Positions 44,131-57,086 of a stretch of 64,000 nt of DNA are shown one piece after another (position 1 is the stretch's first letter; the number at the start of each line of letters is the position of its first letter). The notes beneath the pieces are model-generated. The model saw nothing but the letters and a program-made list of their open reading frames with translations. It searched no databases and was not told where the DNA came from. The DNA is from Daldinia sp. FL1419 (taxonomy: Eukaryota; Ascomycota; Sordariomycetes; Xylariales; Hypoxylaceae): the NCBI GenBank assembly GCA_025201765.1, contig MU623437.1, forward strand, positions 62,001 to 126,000, in the 5' to 3' direction. The translations under genes and the position numbers were made by a program.

Positions 44131-45688
44131 CCATGTACTGTAACCAGGAAAGAAAAGAGAAAAGTTGACCTGCAGACCTTCTGCAGCTTGGAGGGCCTTG
44201 GATTATCAGAACAAGACAAGGGTATTCAAGGTATTCAAGGTTTTCAGTCGCTAAAGGAACCTGTAAGAGTCCCTGGAAGAAGTCATTGAAATGGAGGATT
44301 GGTGATGGTCCGTGGCCCTGTAACCCTAGCGATGGAACCCTAATACAAGGTCTCTTACACGGATCTCTCTTATTATCACGAACAATAACAGCAATAATTA
44401 TCATCAATCATTGTCACAGTATGAATTTGAATGTAGGAATTTAGACAAACTCCAAAGCATCTTCCTATTTCGGTATACTAAGCAAAGAAAGCAAGCATAA
44501 TCGCATATAGATAATAACAAATAGTAAAAAAAAATAAAAAATTAAGAGAGATCCTCAACATTCTCGTGTTCGTGTTCCAAGACCTCGTGGGTTTGAGTGG
44601 CTTAGACATGAAGAGCAATCTCGGCCAAACACTCCCCATCGGCACACAAAATTAAACAAAAAGGGACCATTGCGAAACAAAACAAGAAAAAGAAAAAAAG
44701 AAAAGAAAAAAGAACTCGTCAAAGGATTTTACTGCCGTACGTATTAATTGCAAATTATTATTACATTGCGCCATTAGGAACGGAGGCTGACATTGCATGG
44801 CCTTCATCCTTCGACATCTTTTTTTTTTCTTCCGTTTTTCTTGGCACTGCCTTTATCAAAGTAGGTTACGTCTTGTGGTTGCAGAAGTACATACACTGTT
44901 TACAACATACACACACAAAACTACCAAATGTGTCAGACTAGAAGAGAATCGAAGACAATATTAGCTTGGCAACGGGATGATTTGATATTCAGTGCAGTAC
45001 GAAGGTGATGGAACAAGAAATATGATTAATCATCTAAATTCGTAACCCACGCTTCGTTGACTGATGCCATGACATTACGGTTAGTATTACGGTTAGCAAT
45101 GATAGAACTCTAGGTACGCTGCAAAGACGTTAGCCAACGGGTCCTGATCTAAGACCGCATACCTTGCGCATATATGATTTCGGCAGCGAGCATATGCATA
45201 CTACATGCAAACATAGGGGACGGCGGGACGAGAACATGCATGAGTGCAACACCATATGTAAGGTAACAAAACCCACGGGGAACTTGATTGCTATCTACTC
45301 CTCCAATATTGGGGGTATATATACCTATATGTATCAATTCTGATTCGACGAGATCACAATCTGTAGACGAAAGCTAAATCGGGTGTATGAGAATCATAAT
45401 AATAGTGGTCTTTTTTGTCTTCCTGAGATTCAAGCTACCTAATAACGAGAAGAAAAGGGGGTATCTCCCAGCCAGCCAGTACAACCATATCCCGATCTGT
45501 AATAGAACAACGCGGAGATTCTCTATAAATGTATCCCCGCGGAAAAGACAATAATAGCAAAGCGCCACCACGTTCGACCCAACGCCCGCTCGTATTCGCG
45601 CAGGGGTGCTAACTGGTGAAGCAAACATAAACTCGGCCTGAGTAACGAATCCAATACATCGCTGATATCAATAAAAAAAAAACAACCA

Positions 45689-46084
45689 TTAAAACCCTTT
45701 TTCTATGGTTGGGCCATAGCCAACCTCGCATAATAACCCATCGACAGCTTCCGTAATGCCGTCTCGTAAAAAAGATAAAATAATTCCATCTCCAAAGACC
45801 AACTTTTTGAGTTCCCGAATAATGTCCCAAAAGGGTATATCGCTCGTGTCCTCATCAACTGCTTGCGCGATGAGCCTGTGCAATATAGACACGCATTCTC
45901 CTCTCTTCGTCCGGGGTATCTCTGGAAAAACGAAAGACGAGACAGGAAAATCCAGGCCCTTCTTCCCTTGATGCATGCTAATAGTTTGCCCTGCGGCGTG
46001 TGTAATATGACAGATGAAAGAAATCCTGAACGGAGAAGTCCTGGTATCGATGTGCCACTCCGGAAATACGACCGAAACAGGAAA
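45689..46084 (-). CDS. Possible orphan or remnant coding frame
   Basis: A 131-codon open stretch on the minus strand ends at 45689; its only ATG is at 45976, giving 95 residues. The sequence looks protein-like (DFPVSSFVFPEIPRTKRGEC, then DIIRELKKLVFGDGIILSFL). The segment before the ATG contains PVSVVFPEWHIDTR, similar to the PVSSFVFPEIPRTK after it, as if a short unit had been duplicated. A stop at 46085 closes the 5' side. It could be the last exon of a gene whose earlier exons I cannot place, or a decayed fragment. I do not recognise the family. It lies downstream of the gp1-like gene on the same strand. Confidence 0.25.
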   Translation of the reverse strand, partial: FPVSVVFPEWHIDTRTSPFRISFICHITHAAGQTISMHQGKKGLDFPVSSFVFPEIPRTKRGECVSILHRLIAQAVDEDTSDIPFWDIIRELKKLVFGDGIILSFLRDGITEAVDGLLCEVGYGPTIEKGF

Positions 46085-46198
46085 TCATTTTCTACTTGTA
46101 CACGATGGCTCGTGGCCATCTATCGTCCTCTTCCAATTGGTATTTCAGTAATAATAATAAGCAATGGTCCATCCTGGGATATTAATGGGTCCAATGGA

Positions 46199-46260
46199 TG
46201 GTAGTAGTAATAGTGGTGGTAGTAGTAGTGGTAGTAGTAGTAGCAGTAGTGGTAGTAATA
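46199..46260. repeat. GTA/GTG trinucleotide microsatellite
   Basis: An imperfect (GTA)n/(GTG)n array just beyond the stop codon of the gp1-like gene (which reads leftward), so it probably falls in that gene's 3' untranslated region. Confidence 0.8.
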
Positions 46261-46297
46261 ACCTTGGGAAAAAAACAAATGAAGGGAGTCCGGGTAT

Positions 46298-47518
46298 CTA
46301 TTGCTTGGGCCTCTTCAAAATGTCCTCACAGTTCGCGTCGAACCGCAAGTTCCAAAGGCGGACTTGTTGCATGAAAGTTTCGGTACGCTCAAGCTCCCTT
46401 TCACGGCCAAAGATGGTCTTCACGAATTCCACTCCGGCATTTTGTCCGAGGTGGGAAGCTTCCTTGGTCTTGGAGGATCTCAACATAGGGGCCTCGCATT
46501 TCTTGAGTAGAATGCGGAGCTTGTCAGTCAGGCGTTCGCCCGACTCAATAAAATCTTCAATCATCTCCTTGTTTGCTTGGGTCCTTACTTCTGGTACGAC
46601 CTCTTCAGCACGCTTTATCTTGCCAGAGAGCTGAATGAGAAGAACCCACAATTCACCAGCCATGTTAGCGATGGGAGTAGTAGCTCCGTGGTGGTGGACG
46701 GTCCAATCGTAGATCCATTTTCCAAGAGAGTTGGAATCAAAGACACTACCTAGCAGCATGATGGGTTCCTCGGCGGGATCCCAGTTCTTTAGCGAGTATC
46801 CCGGAGGGATCCGGTGCTTCCGGGCATCTGCCTCGGTAGCCTTCTTCGGTACTGCGGTAGCAGCCTTCTTCTTGTGAGAGCTAGATGGTCGGGTAGTGGC
46901 GGGGCGCTGAATAGGGACAGCGGTGGATGAGGGGCGGCGTGTGTGGTGACCGACCCTGGTAGCGGAGCGGATTGGCGGCTCCTCGTAGTGGGGGTAATCG
47001 GATCTTTCTTTCTCGTAAAACGACGACGGCATGCCCTGCGAACGGTAGTAGTGATCAGTGCCATGTCCCGGAGCAGCATAGAAAGACTCTCTGCGCTTGC
47101 GGCTCTTGGCCTCCGCAATCAACACACATCTGACCCCATCGATCTCAAAAAACTCGTCCTCGTCGGAATCCCCATGAGAGGCCCGATTGTATGAGAAGGA
47201 GCTCCGACGCTCGCGCCTAGGCATGTGATGCGACCCCATTGAGAAACTGTGCTTTCGCGAACTCACATTCGGGCTTGGGCCGGTGGCATACTCGCCGGTG
47301 CTCGTGTACCGGGGTGAGAAGGCGGTCGACGGTCGGAAGTCGGGAACGCCGGTGCTAGCATTGCGAACATGAGCTCGGGTAGCCGGTCGCTGGGGGGTCT
47401 GAGCTGGGTAAAATGGGTAGTGACGTGGAGAAGGTGTTGGTGAGGGGCTCTGTACGTCGTAGTAATAACCCGCATCACCTCCTCGTAGAGGGGTCCCGTA
47501 TGGCGACCCGTAACTCAT
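46298..47518 (-). CDS. Conserved fungal protein of the 'vegetative cell wall protein gp1' type
   Basis: A single-exon gene of 406 residues, starting at the ATG at 47518 (MSYGSPYGTPLRGG); the frame stays open upstream but has no other ATG. The N-terminal ~240 residues are disordered, Ser/Pro/Arg/Tyr-rich, with a short acidic patch (GDSDEDEFFEIDGVRC). The C-terminal ~160 residues form a conserved-looking, mostly helical domain that opens with HRIPPGYSLKNWDPAEEPIMLLGS and contains WIYDWTVHHHG, AGELWVLLIQLSGKIKRAEE and LWNLRFDANCEDILKRP. Proteins with this C-terminal domain are common in sordariomycetes and often named 'vegetative cell wall protein gp1' in databases; that name comes from the Pro/Ser-rich half and says nothing about function. 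No signal peptide or membrane segment, so a wall location is doubtful. Confidence 0.85.
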   Translation of the reverse strand: MSYGSPYGTPLRGGDAGYYYDVQSPSPTPSPRHYPFYPAQTPQRPATRAHVRNASTGVPDFRPSTAFSPRYTSTGEYATGPSPNVSSRKHSFSMGSHHMPRRERRSSFSYNRASHGDSDEDEFFEIDGVRCVLIAEAKSRKRRESFYAAPGHGTDHYYRSQGMPSSFYEKERSDYPHYEEPPIRSATRVGHHTRRPSSTAVPIQRPATTRPSSSHKKKAATAVPKKATEADARKHRIPPGYSLKNWDPAEEPIMLLGSVFDSNSLGKWIYDWTVHHHGATTPIANMAGELWVLLIQLSGKIKRAEEVVPEVRTQANKEMIEDFIESGERLTDKLRILLKKCEAPMLRSSKTKEASHLGQNAGVEFVKTIFGRERELERTETFMQQVRLWNLRFDANCEDILKRPKQ

Positions 47519-50500
47519 CTTGATTGAGTCTTGTACGATATGTCGCCGAATTCGCGAAATGCTTCTTATCAACTTCTTTTAAGCGTGGTCGCCCCCAATG
47601 CGACTCGATGGTAATAGTATCGTAACGGTTCGTTACTTCGTTGTTTTCTCTTGTTCTTTGCTGAATTAATTGGCGCCTGTGTCGTGACGCTGGAGGGAGT
47701 GACACCTGTCACCTTGGTATGTGGTCGGTGGGAAGAGGAGAGGAAAACCGTCTTCTTTGAGAGAACATGTCAAGATCTGGTGTTTATATCCCCCAGGAGG
47801 ATTGGGCATCAAAGTCGATGAGAGGTCGACTTCGAACGATGAAGGCGCTGGAAAAAGCTGGACTGTTCTTGAAAGTCCAGAATAGAAAAATTCGTTTGGG
47901 GAAACGAATTTCAAATACAATAAATGTGGATGCGATTGTGAGATGAGTCAGTAGATATGGCAAAAGCCAAACTTGATAGAAGAGGTGAACCGTCGGGAGT
48001 GGTTGGGCTAGGCGAGTGGCCTCGTTTAATAATAACAGAAAAAAAAAATATTTTGGAGCAACAACCAACGACTAGGCCAAAAATTTTTTTTTCCTTGCCG
48101 GGGGGGGGCTAGCAAGGGGTGGCAGAAGAAATGACAGGGAGTCCCCTACAAGCCCAATCCTAGCCTAAAAGTAAAGGTACCTTGGCAGGATTTGGGTATG
48201 CGCGTAGTCCGGTACGTATGTACAGTACACCCGGCCTGGGGTGTATGCTGAGATGAGGTAGTCAAGGGCAGGGGTGTATGCGCAAGGTGGCCCCCTCTAT
48301 GCACACACTCTTACACACTTTTTTTTTGGCTTTTTAATTTAGTATTAGTCAACTTTGGGACTCTCTTGTGTAATGGCACAGCCACAACGTCTGACGAAAA
48401 TCCCCTCGCACTTTGTTTCTGATTTGGTACCCAATCAGAGTACTCAAGAGTCCACTGTGTGCTACAAGGACGATTTAATTCAGCTGGTTGCTGCAAATCG
48501 GTCCGCGTAGCACTGAATGATTTGATACCATCCAGCGGAAAAATAGAGGACCTACACGCCTACTTTCAACGTTGTCGTATATCGCTCGTAGCCTGGAGAT
48601 CCTCCTGAGCGGCGAGTGCGATTACGATGACGTTTGAATAAATGCGCAAACTCTTTCGATACCCTGTCACTTGGCTATCGTAGTTCAGGTAATTCGGGGC
48701 TCTCCATAGTAAAGGGTCATCGTAATAGATATGAGTCCCGCTGTCCCTCGTGAAAACGGAAACTGCAAAAAATTTCGTGAATGACGATGCTCTGAGGATC
48801 CTGGGTTTCCAGGGTGGCCGAGATATCGGCTATCCTTTAGCGAAATTGTGATTATGGCCTCCCTGTTCCGTCTCGGTCCTGATCCTAGTCCCTGTCCTGG
48901 GCGCACCGACAATATCCCAACGATACGGACCGTATCAAAAAGAATAGCAAAGAAAACTTGAAAAATTTTCCCAACTCAGGGATCGTCATGGATCCATCAG
49001 CAGAGATTTCAAATCCCCAGGCCTTCGTTTAAAGATTGAGGCGCAACAGAGATTAATGCGGCGATTAATCAAGAGATATCGCTCGGAAAAGCCGTTCTGT
49101 AAATGAAACCGTAGGGCCGTGTAAGATTCTGAGCGAAAAAATTTCTAACCCCTCTGATTAAATTTAATCAAAAAAGAAAAGAAAAAGTAAAAACGATCGT
49201 TAAAAAAAGTCCGTATCAATCCTAGTGGAAGAGGAATCGGGATGTACGTTTGTCGGTTTGACAGATGCGGCAGATGACACGGATCCTTATGCTCCAGATT
49301 GGACACACACCGAGGGTCAATAATCCTTCCCTATCAAACAGACGTCGAATGAGTAATAGGGTTCCAGATATTCAAATCTTGGATGGCTGAGATATTTGTT
49401 CACGTAAATATTGCACAATCTGGGCGCGGAACTCCAACGGGTGCCGACAGCGAGCGGAGGGGCGGAAGCTTTGGCCGGTTTGCGAACTGTTCAAATATGC
49501 GCCCGGAGGAGGAGGAGGTACGCAGAGGTACCTAGTGGGGTCGCAGCGTATCGACTTGGATAATCTGACGATACCTAAGAATCGGATGGAGATAGGTGCG
49601 AATATATCTAATTCTCGCACGATTATAACTTAAGGTTTGGAGGTTTGGTCGGGCTAGGTGGAAAGAAGAAGGGTTAAATCTAGAATAAGACCCGGGCGGT
49701 GCCGAGCAGGTATATGTAAGTTGGTAACCTAGAACGTCGAGTCGAGATGGAAAAGAGGGCACATGGGAAGCAGCTGCCTACCCAAGGTTATTCTGTTAAG
49801 GTAATTCCTGTAGTACGATAACATTGGAGTAGTAGTTCCCGCGCGGGGAAGTGGGCAAGCGGACAGGCAGGTGCGGGTACTTGCCTAGGCCCGATTGTGC
49901 ATACATAGCACAGATTACATAGCCAAGTGCATATCTGCCTATACCCATTATTGGAGTATAATACTACTGTAATACTGCTACAACACTAGGTCTCTAACTA
50001 GTTACTTCGTTTGCTGCGTTTACTGCGTTTACTGCGTTTACTGCGCTGCGCATCCACTGCATCTCATCATCACCAGCCCTCTTGCATACCTAAGAATAGT
50101 CGTAAGAGCGACAATCCCCCACCTACAGATTTAGCCTTCACAATAGCCTGCCCTACCCAGCCGCGATTTATTTATTTATCTACCTACATAGGTACCCATT
50201 TTACTAAGGGACACACACGTCGCGAAGATGAAGCATGAGATGCGTTGGTCTATTCAGTATGATATTACCTATACTCACAAGAGTCTCGTCCGTAAGGATT
50301 ACGCCGGAACGAATTATACACTAATCCATTCGAGGACATACGCACCTACGTTTATGATGACTACTTGAAAAAGGGTAAAATATTTTTGCCTCTTCCACCT
50401 CGGTAAAGTCGCATCTCGCCGGGTTTTTATTTCTCTCAGTGGTGGCGTGGAACATGATAGATTGAAATGGGTGGGTTGTAGAGTCTTACACACCCATTCA

Positions 50501-53500
50501 ACAAACGCAGAGTATCATCCGGCGCTTCCATCCTCGATACAACCCCGAGAATCGAGTTATCCTTCGTGGCCTTTTAGAGAAGGAAATCCAAACTGAATAC
50601 GATATAAAACGTAGCCAGTTATGGATTCTCTGATGCGTCATCCGACGAACGTGATTTTCAACAGGCGTTGCGAGAGGACCAATATGGACCCAGGCCAGCG
50701 AACCTTTTAACGGATGTCAGTTCGCTGCAGAGGGTCATCTGCACCCCCATGCATTGTGCATGGCGGGGAAAAGAGACCAGGAAAGAAACGTGGGAGGTCG
50801 CAGCATTAGGTCCTCTATCCCCTCTATTCTCCAATCACTTCTCCTGTAGTCATGTACGTATGATGTCGATGACAGGCTACGAACCTTCTTGGATCTACTA
50901 TGAGCCGTTATTGGCGGTCATCGTATGCGTAAACTAAATCTTGCTTGATTAAATCTCTTGTCAAGTAAGATTTGGAAGATTTGGAAGATTTGGTGTTAGC
51001 TGACGCAGAATACTCCGTACAAATCAACTATCCCGGAGGCCTACGTTTACAGACAAACAATTTCTATACGATCATGCTTGTATGGGTACCTATCTACCTA
51101 CCTACTTGAGATCTCTACACTAGATTTGCCAGATCGCCACCTCGTTATTGATTACCTGCTGAATGTAGCGTACCCGCGTATTACTACGCGTGGATTTTTG
51201 TGCCGAAGAAGCCAGGAGTAGACAACCAACTTTGCTGAAATATTGTTTGTGCACGGACTCGTCCTGGCCTCGATCCGGGTTCAGCCAGAATCGCGATTCG
51301 TGGGTCCTCGAAAGGACTTTCAGCCTCCGTTCCACCAAAATTGCCCGTCTATGACTCTATGCCCTGCTCTATCACGTATTAAAACCATAGTACTGTTCCT
51401 CTCTGGTGTTACCGTCTGTAGTCTAGTGTAGGTTACTTTGTATGACGACGCACGGTTTTGCCTCACACCCTTATGTCCTTCTCGGTGTAAGCAAGGGGAC
51501 GTCGGGGTGGTTGGTCGACCCGTTTACGAAATACATAGTACCCTTGTTTCGGCCTTATTCCCTCAGCTCGACGCCTCATGTCCATCCGATCTTATCTATA
51601 TCCTATCGACACTGAACGAAAGATGCCGATTCATTCATTCATGGCAGAAGATCCTTCCGAGGACAATCACATCAAACGTGATACCGAGGCGCTTAGACAT
51701 TCCGGAACGATAGGACAGGCAGCCTTTTCAGCCACCGAATAGAAACTTCACCAATAGTCCAGTGCGTCGCTCTTGGGATCGCTACACTTCGTCATGCGAC
51801 GAACCAATAATTCGAAACGGCGGGATTTTGTGCGACAGTCTCGCACTTATTATTACCCCAGGGTCCTACACTTGGTACGACGATAGAGCAAGCCACTAGA
51901 AGTAAAAGCTTGCGATTCATCGCCAAATGCGTACGCAGAACTATGGAGCGGATTCCATATCACTTACTATGGTAGCTCTAGCCTCTAGGCCTCCTCTATT
52001 AGGTGGTCAGCTCTCTAATTCGAAGAACTAGGAGCCCGGGCCGGTTCGGCTGACAGGTGCTAATTGCTTCTTCCCCGGTAAAGCACCATAATTGGGATAG
52101 GTGCTTTTTAGGGTGATTCTACGATTCCATATTCTCCGTACAGTATGGACAAAACTGTCCTAGGCCACGATTCAAGCCGCAGATGTTCTGGAGCTACTAT
52201 CGACTCGGCGGAGATTACACCCACTGCCGCGGGTCAATCCAGTGTGTTGATGAAATCCATGCAGGCCATGAGCAAAAGTAACTCGCCCAGATATACATGA
52301 CATGGGCTTATATGGACTCTACAAGGGCAACACCTGGGCATGGTCTACACGGACTACAGGCTACGGAGGTCATGGATTATTCTGGTACCAGTTTTCCTCT
52401 CGCCTTGGCCCATGGACCCATAGCAGCATAGACGGAACAGAGATTACCTGCTCCCCGTGCACGGCTGCATTCACCGGCCACACCTTCACAATCCCTGATC
52501 CTTTTTTTTTTCTTTTTTTTTTTTTTTCCCTTCTTTCTAGACCTGCACCTCTATTTTGGGGTGTGTCTTTTTGCTTTGTCCCGCACCCGGTCTTGGATAA
52601 TAAGCCAATCCACTTTCTCATTTCTCGATACGACCTTGGAGGGGAAAATTTTTTTTATTTCCAAATATTTCATTTCACTCCCTTCATTGCAAGACATGCC
52701 AAAGGCGCCACACATAATAGAGTACCTACACAAGGAAGGGATAGGGATAATAGGATAGAATGCAAAGAGATGGATACTCTCTGATACCTTCGGCAAGGTA
52801 TCAGATGTGACTCATACGAGTAGGACGTCATGTACGTTTTATGTCCTGATGCCCTGCCTTCAAATTCTTTGGCTGCAATGATGTCCAATGTCTGTAAGCT
52901 GAACGGGCCTTGTAAATTGTTTGGTCAATGGGGACCCGGCTCAAGACCACACTTCCTGCAGCTGTGCATATCCCGATTGGGGCTGACAGGGATGTGTAAA
53001 GCCCTTTAGAGGTCAACATCCCGTTTAAGCCAACCTAGTATCTTATTTTATCATGGTACTATGGTAATCCTCTGCTTTAACTCCGCACCCGCCAGCCAAT
53101 ATCTGGTCAACTTTGTTGAATAGCGTCCTTACTCCACCAAGCTTTCAACAAAACGAACACAGAAACTCGAACCAGGCTGCCAGGACAAGAGAATTTGACC
53201 TGGACGACCCAGACGACCCAGACGACCTAGACGACTCTGGCACGATCACGAAGCAGATCCCCCTCATTTCTACCACTCACCGACTCTTGCTGAATAGTGG
53301 ACAGCATGTCTCTGCAGGATATTCGGAGTCTTTTACCCATGCCTTACATGCAGCTCGCAGGTACCGCCCCGGTCCAAGTTGGCTCAGTGACGTAGAGGAA
53401 AGCGCACAAAAATGAAATAAAATATTTTCGGATTTCATATTGGTGCGATGACGACCTTCTGCCCCTCTGTTTATCTTCTGGAAGATGACGGAGAAAAAAA

Positions 53501-56500
53501 AGGGGGAGCGAATGTATACTTGCGGCTTCGAATTGCATATCCTTATCCCCATATTCTTCGAATCCGATACATAAAACCACATAAAATCCACTGAAGGAAC
53601 CATATTGGCTCTTGGGGGTTGAAAACAGGTATCGGTTTGAACCTATCAGGACTATAACAACACCACCATTAGAGCGTGCAATGATGGTACTCCAGCCATA
53701 TGTAGGGCTCTTAGCGCACGTGTTGGTATGTGACGGAAAAAATGAGCGGCAGCCATTTTCCCTAACCAGAATATTTCGTGATAAGAATCTTGCTGTCTAT
53801 CGGCTATGCGTCGTTCGATCCATCCATAGTACCCCTGTCGTCGCTCACCTGGCCCCCCTTTTCATCATTGTCTCGTAGGCCTCCGAGATTTTGATTCGAC
53901 ATTGTCTCACACATCGAGATTATAAGAATGCCGTTATTATCTGCCAAATCGCAAAATGCCTTTCAAGGTTGGGTAGGCCCGGTACCTCTACATATCTCCC
54001 TTCGCGCGCCTGTCAATGCAGGTATGTATAGGAACTCTAATTTATCAGGCGTGCGCAGCACCGAAGGGCATCCTACGAGGCGATACGGATGTTGGTACGC
54101 ACGAGTAGCTAAAATACCGGGACGGAGCGCCGGCCTAAGCTTCTTATTTGTTGCCGCCTCGCACTGCCCGGCGTTGTCTACTATCTAAAGTATCGTACAC
54201 CACGGTCGTACGGCAAGCAGGCCACAAATGTATGCCTTAGGCCACTTTTTTTTTCTTTTTTTCTACCTTCGATGTTCTATCGGGAATTCTAGAGTCCGCG
54301 ACCCAGAAGCCTGGGTATGCTCGTTTGCGCTGGTTGACGTGTCACTCTTCAAAGCCAGACGAATGCACAGAGCATTGCGCGCTTCCGCCGTGGCTGTGCT
54401 GCTATATTGTCCTATATTCGTCTACCAGGTCTAGGCCCTGGCATGTGACGAGATATTAACCTTCTAAACCGGACCTCTCACCGCTCCACTTCATTCCGGA
54501 ACATTGCCCTTTTCGATATCCGCTTCGCCCTTCGTCGGTTGTAATATACGCCCAACTATATCTCGACGCCTGTCGAACCCCATCCGTTATTTCCTCGTCT
54601 ACGCTTGCGCGGAATCACCGGCACCCATAGTCTTTTACTATGCTACCCGATGGTACGGGTTATCTGGGTTTCCCGAAGAGGGAGGCAGCCCGGGACGAAT
54701 CAAAAATCCTCGAGGGTAACTGAAAGATTAGTAGTCCGCGGACGAGAGAGCTTTTGCGACCCCTACGCGGGGATATTGGTAGTAGTAAGCGCCCGGTCTA
54801 AGGAATAAAATAATAATAATAGTCACACACCTTCGGTGGTTGTCACGATGTAGTTTTCTCTGTAAGTTCCGACGATCGCCCACTCAGAGGTTCTTCACCG
54901 TCACTTTCCGTGCAATACAACGTACTGCTTATAGTTGGGACTGGTAACCGTGAGGCGCTAGCTCCTCCATATTCCCTGTCTATCAATCAAGTTTCATAAG
55001 TCTGAGCAGTGACTCACCGCATACGGACTCGATTCGCTCGACGTCGAAGCGAGCACCCGTGCTCCGGAAGCCCACCAAATCAAGTGGGAAAAGCCCCCCG
55101 AAATCCCACATAATAACACCACTACCCCAGTGACTCTACTCCAAATCCATACTAAACGTACACAGTAGTCTTGTATTACAATCATAATGAGGAATAGGGG
55201 ACAATATCGCCGACGACCGTGACGGCTGTGACGGCTGTGACGACTAATATTCTGGTAACACTGAAACATTGGCTAAGCTCAGCCGTGAAATTCGCCATTC
55301 GGATACCGTGGATGGGTTCACATTAGTGCTGAGCAGGCAACAGCCTCGCAATATTGCACGCATCCCTTCTTCGCTACAACGTAACGGGGGCGAAGGCAGA
55401 CGCGGCGGTAGAGGAGCCTCAATGCCACATTTCGTATATATTGCAACGACGACGCGTTTTCGAATACGCGCCTAACTCTAGGCCTATCAAACTTGATATT
55501 TCGGTATTACTCACACACACTCCACGCCAGCGTCACACGTCAGCCTCTTCCGCCTCGCTCCGGCTATCTAGATTCCCGCGAGGCTACGGACCGCCGTCAA
55601 GGCCCCACCCGTTACACAATTTCTAATCCTGTTAGTGCGGACGACCACAAGATATCCCACCATTCGCAAATCCCACCCCAACGCGGATATCGTGTGGTGA
55701 AACAATATCAGCCCGGCTTCGTGCAACCAATCGAAAATGACTAAATTATTGCACCTTTTATGAGTCAAGTCACATGAATCACTACTTCTACGTCCACGCC
55801 CCCCTAGCCTTCTCGGTATCCTGAAGTCGACGATATCAGATGATGTATCTTAAAAGTTGATAGTGTTGATACAATGGGCGATCTATCTGTACTCAAGTGC
55901 CGGAGATATGGAGGTGGCTGTGCACTCTTGTTTGCATATTCGCCTATCCACGAAGGCAAATCTTGGTGATGAGTCTTTTGCCCCTAGATCTATGCGCTGG
56001 TCGTGGCGATGCGATCCGCCACGCATAGCTCTGCTATTTATTGGTGATTATGGCCGCGGCAAAATCCCAGCCGAAGACCAAAGATAGGTAGGCAAGGTAT
56101 AATTACTTAGTGAGGCCGCCTATCGCCGTACTCAAGGTTAACAGACAGCCCAAAGTCGATGGCTCTTCAGTAGAATGCACAACGGTTGGGTGTGGTGCGG
56201 TCACAGGATCCGTGGGCTTATGCGCCCTGTAAATGTTCCACGCAGGCTTTCGATAAATATGTCAATATGAACAATTTCACTAGATAGTAGAATACGCCAG
56301 TGATCGCCCTCTATTGTGTATGAATCATTCTGATGTTGAAACTATGAAGTACCTGGTGTTGTTTCGTGGGCCGCCGGTCTTTTGACACCGCCGTGGATAT
56401 TATTCAAGTGAACGACAAACAATGTGCAAATACCATAGAGTCTGACGTAGAATATTTTGATCCCACATAGGTTAAGCAAACACAAATGTCGTTCCTGTTC

Positions 56501-57086
56501 GTAAACTCGAGCCTAAATTTCTTGCTACACACGAGAGTAAAAGGGGGTGTTCTAAGGTGAAGTCGTATTCTCAATAACGATCTACACAAAGTAGTTGACA
56601 ATATATCTTTCAGATATCCACATATGCTAAGTTATCTCACACCTCGGCGCTTTCTTTTCAGAGTACCATAAATTGATGTACAGTTGCTATTCTAACTGGT
56701 GTGTACCTACCTATCTATACAAGTACTTACGATGCAATTCGATTTCCAAAACATCGTGTGCTGCTACAAGACCAACCGAAGCTACAGTTTGGTGTGGGCA
56801 GAACGTGCAGTCGAGTATTATCAAAACCATTTCTATTGTAAAGTACTGGCCTGTGTTGTGTTTCTACAACCCCTTCTCTCCGGTGACAGACCGTTGGGGT
56901 GCTGCTAACCTAGTTGGTAATTCAACGAAGAGTGATTGCGTTCACGTGTAACCGTTCAGTCTGTTAAGAGCGTTGCAAGTAGAAACTTTCCGTAGAATTC
57001 ATTCACTATAACCCTATCCTAGATTTGCCGTAGACCTACACCAAAAACAACTTACTTATAATTCTTCCTTATTCCCGATTGTTCCT
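47519..57086. other. 9.6 kb gene desert
   Basis: The first ~550 bases are the promoter and 5' leader of the gp1-like gene. Beyond that, no frame carries recognisable content. Small repeats include TTTACTGCG x3-4 (50012-50050), GATTTGGAA x3 (50970-51000), AGACGACCC-type units (53201-53235, reading as Asp-Pro repeats) and a dispersed TACCTACC motif near 51090. A T-rich run at 52503-52528 and a perfect hairpin at 52780-52805 are also present. Composition is AT-rich with stops in all frames. Confidence 0.5.
52780..52805. repeat. Perfect 11-base inverted repeat with 4-base loop
   Basis: TCTGATACCTT, loop CGGC, then AAGGTATCAGA. The arms pair perfectly. The hairpin sits in a gene desert, not followed by a T run and not next to a known gene, so a terminator role is not indicated. 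Confidence 0.8.

Larger units (their letters stand above)
36196..45688. other. 9.5 kb gene desert with a second assembly artefact
   Basis: I find no supportable gene. The best frame is + 37032-37436 (134 codons, true ATG), with no recognisable motif and no splice partner. The stretch 37.4-42.3 kb is AT-rich, with stops in every frame. Features are the artefact at 42385-42551, a CCCAGTCT array at 43592-43619, a (TG)n-rich region at 44048-44130 and A-rich sequence at 44520-44710. No transposase, reverse transcriptase or terminal repeats can be seen. Old, heavily mutated repeats cannot be excluded. Confidence 0.5.

Noticed and set aside
53113..53415. Frame with Asp-Pro repeats (DDPDDPDDLDD)
   Set aside because: Produced by the 9-base AGACGACCC array; no other support.
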